From: Phycisphaerales bacterium | GTDB taxonomy: Bacteria > Planctomycetota > Phycisphaerae > Phycisphaerales > SM1A02 | Direction: 5' to 3' | DNA length: 64,000 nucleotides | Assembly: GCA_029245245.1 (NCBI GenBank) | Contig: JAQWPT010000011.1 | Coordinates: 186,001 to 250,000, forward strand | Part shown: positions 58,262-64,000 of the stretch, piece after piece | Layout of the letters: every line of letters starts with the position of its first letter | Numbering within the stretch: position 1 is the stretch's first letter | Position numbers and translations under genes: made by a program | The notes under the pieces: generated by a model | The model's input: only the letters and a program-made list of their open reading frames with translations | What the model was told of the DNA's origin: nothing | Databases searched by the model: none

Positions 58262-60501
58262 ACATCGAACGCATGTACATGCGGCTGTCCTTCGTGCTCG
58301 TCTTCACGGCCATCGTCGCCCACTGCATTGCGCAGCAGGGCCTGCTGCTGGTGCTCATCACAGGCACGTGCGCAGCGGCGAGCCGGTCGATCTGTGAAGG
58401 ACCTCGGGGTCGTGTGCTTCCAAGGCCGTGGTCCCTGCTGCTGACCGCCATCGCCTTGACGTGGTCCGTCGTGGGCATGCTCGGAGAGCCGAGCCAGTCC
58501 ATTGCCTGGATCGGAACGTTCGTGGTCTGGCTGACACTCATCAAACTCTACGAGCGCCGGTCAATCGAGAACGAGGCGGAGCGGTTGATTCTCAGCCTGC
58601 TGTTGATGGTGCTGGCGGCCCTGGTGTCAGTCGACCTGCTGTTCGGTCTGCTCCTGGTGGCCTGGACCGGCCTGGCCATCACGGTGCTGCTGCTCTTCCA
58701 GCTCTACCACGGTCAGGAACTCGTTCGAATGCAGCGGGGGCAGGTGGCGGTGGACACCGACCCCACTGATGTCGTGCAGCGGCCGATCATGGGCCTGGGG
58801 ATGCGTCGCGATTTCCGGCGCGTGACCACGGGCATCCTGCTGCTGATCCTGAGCATCAGCGTCGTGTTGTTCGTGGTCGTGCCCCGGTCGATGACGACAT
58901 CCTTCTCGCACGGGCAGGGTCAGGCGGACACCGCGGTCTCCGGTCATACCGATCGAGTGGACCTCGGGGGCCTGTCCCGCATCTCCCTCTCCGAGGAGCA
59001 GGTGATGTCGGTGGGATTGCTGTCCTGGGATGGCGACTTCAGGCAGTTGGGTGAACCGCTTCGACTTCGCGGCTCGGTGCTTGACCGGTCCATGGGAAAC
59101 GGCGTCTGGGAACCCAGCGAGCAGCGGGCGGATTGGGAGTACGAGACCACTCCCGACACCTGGCAGTTGCTGGAACTGTCCAAGTCACGAACCCGGCCCG
59201 GCCCGGATGAAACGATCGTCCAGGTCTTCGATCTCAAGGAGCCGCTGTCCACGCTCTTCTCCATCTCCCGTGCCATTGACATTCGGACACCGATCAGCGT
59301 CGGCATCGATTTCAACAGCAACACGGACACCCTGACCGTCACCAGTGAGCGTGCTCCGCTGCACTACGAAATCCGCGCCCAACCAGGGCTTCCCGAGGGT
59401 GTCCGGGCCCGCCGCTCCTGGTACCGGTACCAGAACCCGGCGGTCCGCGAGGTGGCGCTTGGTGTGCTGCGTGAGGCGGACATTCCCCTTCGCCGCCCTC
59501 GCACTCCAGCGGAGGCCGCGGTCTGGAACCAGCGGGTGGCCAGGGCCTTCCAGGCCTACCTCACTTCGCGTGACTTCCGGTACACGCTCGAACTCGATCG
59601 GGGCCCTCGAGCCAATGCGGACAACGGACTCGATCCGGTGGAATCCTTCCTGCTGATCGAACGAGCCGGACACTGCGAGTACTTCGCCGCGGGGTTCGTC
59701 TCGCTCTGCCACGTGGTCGATCTCAATGCGAGAATCGTTACCGGGTTCGTGACGGACCGGTACGACACGTTGATTCAGCGCTACGTCGTGCTCAAGGCGG
59801 ATGCGCACGCCTGGGCCGAAGTCGAGACCACGCCCGGGATCTGGGCCACGTTCGACCCGACTCCCCCGGCCTGGACGCCGGTGGGCCGCAGCCAGGCGCC
59901 GACCTTCGCCCAGCGCATGAGCTGGATCTACGGTTGGTTCGAGCATGCCTGGCAGGCGAACGTACTGGGCTACGACGTGCAGAAGCAGGAGGGGATCGTC
60001 GACTCGGTGCAGCCTTGGTGGCGGACCCTGTCCCGATCGACCTTCAATGCCATCAGCGAGTTTCTCGTGACGGTGAACCTCGCCTTCGGCATCGGGCTCG
60101 GTGGCTACATCTGGATGGGTGTGGTGTTCGGAATCGCCATCCTGTCGATCGTGGCCTGGCGGCTCGGTCGTCGTCGACACCAGCGGGTACTCGCCGCGGT
60201 CTCCATGCAGCACGCCGACGTCCGGACCGATCGCCGCATGGCTCGTCGGTATGCGTTCTACGTCGACTCGCTTCGCCAACTCAAGGCGGCGGGGCTCGCG
60301 AAGCCGCGGTGGCAGTCGCCGGCCGACTATGCCCGCCAACTGGCGGTGACGCATCCGGAGGTCGCCGGGCCGCTCTCACGCATCGTGAACCACTTCTACG
60401 AACTTCGCTTCGGGGGGCTCGATCCCGCCGCCGGTCACCACCAGGACGTCACGCAGCAGGCGCTCCGCGAACTTGCGGCCGCACTCGAGCCCGGTAGATG
60501 A
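58258..60501 (+). CDS. TgpA-like membrane transglutaminase
   Basis: The 747-residue protein has five or so N-terminal membrane helices (for example LSFVLVFTAIVAHCIAQQGL; AERLILSLLLMVLAALVSVD). A large periplasmic part contains a transglutaminase core with Cys in AGHCEYFAAGF, His in DAHAWAEVETTP and Asp in TFDPTPP. A last membrane helix (YIWMGVVFGIAILSIVAW) and a C-terminal DUF4129-like tail follow. This is the TgpA architecture of Pseudomonas. It shares overlaps with DUF58 upstream and the methyltransferase downstream. Confidence 0.9.
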   Translation: MNIERMYMRLSFVLVFTAIVAHCIAQQGLLLVLITGTCAAASRSICEGPRGRVLPRPWSLLLTAIALTWSVVGMLGEPSQSIAWIGTFVVWLTLIKLYERRSIENEAERLILSLLLMVLAALVSVDLLFGLLLVAWTGLAITVLLLFQLYHGQELVRMQRGQVAVDTDPTDVVQRPIMGLGMRRDFRRVTTGILLLILSISVVLFVVVPRSMTTSFSHGQGQADTAVSGHTDRVDLGGLSRISLSEEQVMSVGLLSWDGDFRQLGEPLRLRGSVLDRSMGNGVWEPSEQRADWEYETTPDTWQLLELSKSRTRPGPDETIVQVFDLKEPLSTLFSISRAIDIRTPISVGIDFNSNTDTLTVTSERAPLHYEIRAQPGLPEGVRARRSWYRYQNPAVREVALGVLREADIPLRRPRTPAEAAVWNQRVARAFQAYLTSRDFRYTLELDRGPRANADNGLDPVESFLLIERAGHCEYFAAGFVSLCHVVDLNARIVTGFVTDRYDTLIQRYVVLKADAHAWAEVETTPGIWATFDPTPPAWTPVGRSQAPTFAQRMSWIYGWFEHAWQANVLGYDVQKQEGIVDSVQPWWRTLSRSTFNAISEFLVTVNLAFGIGLGGYIWMGVVFGIAILSIVAWRLGRRRHQRVLAAVSMQHADVRTDRRMARRYAFYVDSLRQLKAAGLAKPRWQSPADYARQLAVTHPEVAGPLSRIVNHFYELRFGGLDPAAGHHQDVTQQALRELAAALEPGR

Positions 60502-61202
60502 CGATCTGGCTTGGCGGGGACGAACCCCACGATCCCGAGATCGCCACCCGGCAGGACGACTGGCTTCGTCGGTGGGGCGGTCGCGCCTCGTCCCGGGTGC
60601 TTGATCTCGGGTGCGGGCACGGTCGGACCATGATGACACTGGCCGGTCTCGGCCACGACGTGCTCGGACTGGATTCGGATGCCGAGTGCCTCGGTGCCTG
60701 CCGCCGCCGCGCCGATGAACTCGGTGTGACGGTTCGGCTTCAGCACCTGGACTTCCTTTCGGATTGGATCGCCGACGAAGAACCGTTCGATCTGGTCTGC
60801 TGCCTGGGCAACACCTTCATGCTCGTGGACACCGATGATGCGGCGGTCGCACTGCTCGGTCGCTGCGCACGGCACCTGGCCCCCGGTGGCCTCGTCGTGC
60901 TGGACGATCTGCCGGGCCTGTTCCTGCCCGAGGTCGAATCGGGAAACTGGGAAACCGGGATCTCCGAGGACGGGGGCCTGCAACTGCTGTGGTCGGATCG
61001 AGACGATGTCTTCACGGTTCGCAGCGGTGATGATGTGGATCCCAACCAGTGGTCTCTGCGGCCCGACGACGTCCCGCTTCGACTGTGGCGAGCCCAGTCC
61101 CTGGCTGCGGTTGCCATGGGTGCCGGGTTATCGGCTCCGGAGACCGACGAGGTGGGGGCCGTGCTGGTCATGCGTTCTGGGAGGGCGGCTGGGGCCTCGT
61201 AA
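60498..61202 (+). CDS. Class I SAM-dependent methyltransferase
   Basis: The 234-residue protein has motif I VLDLGCGHGRT (near residues 34-44), motif II acidic residue in VLGLDSDAECL, motif IV FDLVCCLGNTFMLVDTDDA and LAPGGLVVLDDLPG. Its start overlaps the transglutaminase gene (ATGA, 60498-60501), so it is co-translated with it. The substrate is unknown. The LGNTF motif in the place of the usual catalytic residues points to a small molecule or protein rather than DNA. No signal for a transport role. Confidence 0.85.
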   Translation: MTIWLGGDEPHDPEIATRQDDWLRRWGGRASSRVLDLGCGHGRTMMTLAGLGHDVLGLDSDAECLGACRRRADELGVTVRLQHLDFLSDWIADEEPFDLVCCLGNTFMLVDTDDAAVALLGRCARHLAPGGLVVLDDLPGLFLPEVESGNWETGISEDGGLQLLWSDRDDVFTVRSGDDVDPNQWSLRPDDVPLRLWRAQSLAAVAMGAGLSAPETDEVGAVLVMRSGRAAGAS

Positions 61203-61313
61203 CCCGTCCTGCCCGATCGACTTCCGTGACCACAGGCTTCAGAACCCACGGGGAGGCGCCGATACCCACTGCAGGCCGCATCGTCCGTGCGGACCGTATT
61301 TGGGGAGTTGGAC

Positions 61314-62189
61314 GTGCCTGCACATCGATCACGCACTACGGGTTGGCGGCGCTGCCTTGAGCAGATCTGCCAGCGAAATGGATCCATCGAGATCGCCATC
61401 GAAGGCCCCGAGGGAGATGCTCCCGGCGGGGGTGACCTGCTGTTTCGATCGCGGGTTCTTCACGTCGGCGGAGACCAGCTCTGGCTGGAGCCACCGACCA
61501 CGCTCGGCGAGGCCATCGACATCGAGCCCGGCATGCGACTGGTGGGGATCATGGCCATCGGTCAGAACCGCTGGATGTTCCGAAGCGTCTGCGGCGGGTC
61601 GACCAGTCGTTCCTGCGAAGGACGCATGGTTCCGGTGCTGGTGCTCAGCATGCCCGTCCAGGTTGAGCGTTGCCAGCGGCGTCGCGACTACCGGATCAAC
61701 ACCAGTGAACTCGCGCTGCCCGACGTGACCGTCTGGCCGCTTTTGGATCCGGATTCAATCGTCCTGGCCGAACGGGTCAACGAGGCCGAGTTCCTTCGCG
61801 AACGTGACGCGATGGAGTCGGCGACGATGCGCCTGCCCGGCATCTCCGATGAGGAACTGCTCCCCGACGTCGGTCCGTCCTTCACCTCCCGCCTGGTCAA
61901 TCTTGGTGGCGGTGGCATCGGGTTGAACGTTTCGATGGACGATGCCGGCACCATCAATCGATCCCGGGCCTTCTGGGTTCGATTCGAGTTGCCGCCGCAT
62001 GTGCACACCCCGGTGTGCGCGACCGCCAGGCTGGTGCATTCGCACATCCAGTCCGACAAGCGTCTGTACGCGGGCATGACATTCGACTTTTCCCACAACC
62101 CGTCGCACAAGCGATTCGTGGTGCAGCAGATCGTGCGGGCCATCGCGGGCCAGCAGAAACTCCAGCTCGAGCGGCGCCGATCAGCCTGA
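61314..62189 (+). CDS. PilZ/YcgR-like protein, possible c-di-GMP binder
   Basis: GTG 61314 (VPAHRSRTTGWRRCLEQICQ) has GGGGAG just upstream; an in-frame GTG at 61287 is possible. The 291-residue protein has an N-terminal YcgR-like beta domain (LWLEPPTTLGEAIDIEPGMR) and a PilZ-like domain. The Arg-rich loop RCQRRRDYRI fits RxxxR, and NLGGGGIGL stands in place of [D/N]xSxxG. The domain runs on to GMTFDFSHNPSHKRFVVQQI. YcgR proteins slow the flagellar motor on c-di-GMP binding, which would fit a flagellated cell. The serine of the motif is a glycine, so c-di-GMP binding is uncertain. Confidence 0.6.
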   Translation: MPAHRSRTTGWRRCLEQICQRNGSIEIAIEGPEGDAPGGGDLLFRSRVLHVGGDQLWLEPPTTLGEAIDIEPGMRLVGIMAIGQNRWMFRSVCGGSTSRSCEGRMVPVLVLSMPVQVERCQRRRDYRINTSELALPDVTVWPLLDPDSIVLAERVNEAEFLRERDAMESATMRLPGISDEELLPDVGPSFTSRLVNLGGGGIGLNVSMDDAGTINRSRAFWVRFELPPHVHTPVCATARLVHSHIQSDKRLYAGMTFDFSHNPSHKRFVVQQIVRAIAGQQKLQLERRRSA

Positions 62190-63596
62190 GACGGCTTCCG
62201 CCAGTCCCAGCGCCGATTTGAAGACCGCCGCCTTGTGGCAGGTCTCCTCGTATTCCTCGCGTGGGCACGAGTCGGAGACGATGCCACCTCCGGTCCCGTA
62301 GACCACTTCTCCCTGGAATCGATCGAACCCGTCGTGGAACGTGCCCGTCAGCGCCATCGTCCGGATGCCGACGGACAGTCGTGCGCGATCGCGGGTGATC
62401 CAGCCCAGACCGCCGCAGTAGGGTCCTCGGGGTTCCGTCTCCAGTTCATCGATGATCTGCATCGCCCGGATTTTCGGGGCCCCGGTAATCGAACCCGGGG
62501 GGAAGGTCGCTCGCAGCAGGTCGGCCATCGTCGCAGTGTGGAGCAGGGTTCCGTGCACCTCGCCCACTCCGTGGTGGACGGTGGGGTGGGTCTCGATGCA
62601 ACGCGAGTGCCGCACCTGCACCGAGCCGAGTTCGCAGACGCGACCGAGGTCGTTGCGCATCAGGTCGACGATCATGTGCAGTTCAGCGGCATCCTTCGTG
62701 GAGGCCTCCAGTTCGGCGGGATCGCAGTCGGCCGGTCGGGTGCCCTTGATCGGCCGCGTGATGACGCGGCGGGTTCCGTCGTTCGGGTCGACCTGGAGAA
62801 ACAGTTCGGGGCTGAGACTGAGGATGGCCCGGTCGTGGGCATCGCCATCACCGGGGAGTTCCACGTACAGGCCGTAGGTCGGCCCCGATTCCAGCAGTGA
62901 TCGTGCCGCCATCGTGCGGGGGGAGACGTCGATCGAGGATCGAAGACGGCGCGCGAGATTGACCTGGAAGGCATCGCCCTGGTGGATCAGGTCACGGACT
63001 CGCCGGACGTGCTCGATGTGGGTGTCCTTGACGGGTTCGCTCACCGGTGGGGTGCAATGCTGGTTCGTGTCGGGGCACCGGTTGCCTGCTGGTGGCATCT
63101 CGGCACCACCGAAGGACCACCACTGGTTGTTGTCGTGATCGAGGGCCAGTCCCGATGGACACCACAGCAGGTCCAGCAGGGGCCAGTTCGAGTCGGGGCG
63201 TTTCACATCATGCCGGGCACCGGGTTCGATGACGGCACCGAGTTCGTAGGCGCAGGCCACCAGCCAGCCCCCGCTGAAGGGAAGCGTCTCGGGATGCATC
63301 GCATCCAATGGCGTTGCATCCAGCAGTTCCTGGAGCAGCGCAAGCGGATCTTCGACGGTCAAGGGTAGTGCGCACGGGGGCTCGGCTGGACCGGACCAGT
63401 GCACCTGGAGGGTGCCGGCGTCGATGCGAAGTCGGCCCGCCGGGCAGCAGAGCATCGACCATCGGGACCACTCGTTGCCTCGCCGGGCCGAGGAGAGCAT
63501 GGCCAGGGGCTGGCTGCATGGCCAGTCGGCGACCAGGTTCATGGCATCACGATCATCGCTGACACTGTGTGGAGGTTCATTCCCCATGAAGTCCAT
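62181..63596 (-). CDS. pabB: Aminodeoxychorismate synthase component I (PabB) / chorismate-binding enzyme
   Basis: The start is chosen at ATG 63596 (MDFMGNEPPHSVSDDRDAMN); 63605 and 63587 are possible. The 471-residue protein has the chorismate-binding core: ITRPIKGTRPADCDP (the PIKG Lys favours PabB over TrpE), LHMIVDLMRNDLGRVCE, ATFPPGSITGAPKIRAMQII and YCGGLGW. It aminates chorismate for folate or, with a lyase function, for anthranilate; PabB is favoured. It overlaps the PilZ gene end by 9 nt (convergent) and is divergent from ppdK. Confidence 0.82.
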   Translation of the reverse strand: MDFMGNEPPHSVSDDRDAMNLVADWPCSQPLAMLSSARRGNEWSRWSMLCCPAGRLRIDAGTLQVHWSGPAEPPCALPLTVEDPLALLQELLDATPLDAMHPETLPFSGGWLVACAYELGAVIEPGARHDVKRPDSNWPLLDLLWCPSGLALDHDNNQWWSFGGAEMPPAGNRCPDTNQHCTPPVSEPVKDTHIEHVRRVRDLIHQGDAFQVNLARRLRSSIDVSPRTMAARSLLESGPTYGLYVELPGDGDAHDRAILSLSPELFLQVDPNDGTRRVITRPIKGTRPADCDPAELEASTKDAAELHMIVDLMRNDLGRVCELGSVQVRHSRCIETHPTVHHGVGEVHGTLLHTATMADLLRATFPPGSITGAPKIRAMQIIDELETEPRGPYCGGLGWITRDRARLSVGIRTMALTGTFHDGFDRFQGEVVYGTGGGIVSDSCPREEYEETCHKAAVFKSALGLAEAVSG

Positions 63597-63639
63597 GATA
63601 GCCATGCCTCGATTGGGCCCGGAATGTGGCTTGGACCGA

Positions 63640-63645
63640 TACAAT
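63640..63645 (+). promoter_or_regulatory. -10-like TACAAT before ppdK
   Basis: TACAAT lies 42 nt before ATG 63688 in the 91-bp divergent gap with pabB. No -35 at standard spacing. Confidence 0.4.
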
Positions 63646-63687
63646 GCCCATTCACGAAACACACGACACAGACGGGAGCCACAGACG

Positions 63688-64000
63688 ATGGCGGTTACGA
63701 CACGTACGCGCACGAAGAAGAGCAGCAAGTCCACCGGGAAGTCCTCCAACAACCGCGGCTCCCGGATGATCTACGGCTTCGCGCCGGGTCGCACCGATGG
63801 TCGTGGCGACCAGAAGTCGCTGCTTGGCGGCAAGGGTGCCAACCTCGCCGACATGACGTCCATCGGCCTCCCCGTGCCGCCTGGCTTCACCATCACCACC
63901 GAGACCTGTGCGGCCTACTCCAAGGGCGGCAACAAGATGCCATCGGGACTGATGAAGGATGTCGCGACTCACGTCAAGCGCCTCGAGCAGTTCACGGGCA
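63688..64000 (+). CDS. ppdK: Pyruvate, phosphate dikinase (5' part, cut by window end)
   Basis: ATG 63688 has GGGAG at 63674-63678; the frame is open to the window edge (104 codons). It starts with a basic Thr/Lys/Ser tail of about 25 residues (TRTRTKKSSKSTGKSSNN) and then the PpdK N terminus: RMIYGFAPGRTDGRGDQKSL, LGGKGANLADMTSIGLPVPP, GFTITTETCAAY. The enzyme interconverts pyruvate, ATP and phosphate with PEP, AMP and pyrophosphate. The lysine-rich start is longer than in most family members. Confidence 0.92.
   Translation, partial: MAVTTRTRTKKSSKSTGKSSNNRGSRMIYGFAPGRTDGRGDQKSLLGGKGANLADMTSIGLPVPPGFTITTETCAAYSKGGNKMPSGLMKDVATHVKRLEQFTG

Noticed and set aside
59185-60354. 389-codon open frame on the - strand
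   Set aside because: Opposite the transglutaminase catalytic region, which has its Cys, His and Asp in the + frame.

Overview
The window is a GC-rich, densely coded bacterial chromosome segment, most likely from a planctomycete of the class Phycisphaerae. This placement is inference. It rests on a secreted protein with DCNGNGxPDxCDIA-type repeats and a C-terminal dockerin-like module, a receptor Ser/Thr kinase with a WD40-like sensor, an ECF-type sigma factor of the DLTQ/ERGRFRS kind, several hypotheticals of planctomycete type, and a flagellar locus. I see no insertion sequences, prophage, CRISPR array or rRNA. One tRNA gene, tRNA-Ala(CGC), is present.

Layout: 1-5.5 kb holds a conserved hypothetical, a LolA-like lipoprotein, an RDD membrane protein and a large TPR protein. 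The main coherent system is a flagellar cluster at 5.5-19.4 kb, all on the + strand: flgN-like chaperone, FlrB/FlrC-type histidine kinase and sigma-54 response regulator, then flgB, flgC, fliE, fliF, fliG, fliH, fliI, fliJ, a motE/ylxF-like gene, fliK, flgD and flgE. I find sigma-54 (-24/-12) promoter candidates directly before flgB and before flgE, so the regulator gene probably controls the genes beside it.

19.4-25.1 kb (- strand) holds a GNAT acetyltransferase, dnaA with a 517-bp upstream non-coding region, a secreted HEAT-like protein and a DegT-family aminotransferase. 25.1-28.2 kb (+) holds a secreted protein, rpmA, obgE and a secretin-N-terminus-like periplasmic protein. 28.3-33.7 kb (-) holds a phosphatase-superfamily/TPR pseudo-enzyme, mutS and two tandem thioredoxin-like paralogs. 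Then come tRNA-Ala, a glycosyltransferase/polysaccharide deacetylase pair (-), and a ZIP metal transporter overlapping ileS (+).

39.3-54.4 kb is mostly - strand: the WD40 receptor kinase, the dockerin repeat protein, a SurA/PpiD-like protein, rpsD, purF, a CstB-like persulfide dioxygenase-rhodanese and ahcY. Two small + strand genes interrupt it. 54.5-62.2 kb (+) holds the sigma factor with an unknown partner, a lone atpC, scpB, a DUF58/transglutaminase/methyltransferase run with ATGA overlaps, and a PilZ-like protein. The window closes with divergent pabB (-) and the 5' end of ppdK (+).

Most genes are core or lineage-typical. The points I judge most worth a second look are the sigma-54 sites, the hairpin-bearing leaders (TPR gene, rpsD, ahcY), the symmetric Cys-to-Ser changes in the IleS zinc ribbon, the non-canonical DnaA box-recognition motif, the phosphatase pseudo-enzyme and the non-coding DNA upstream of dnaA. 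I did not find a convincing, wholly new multi-gene system.
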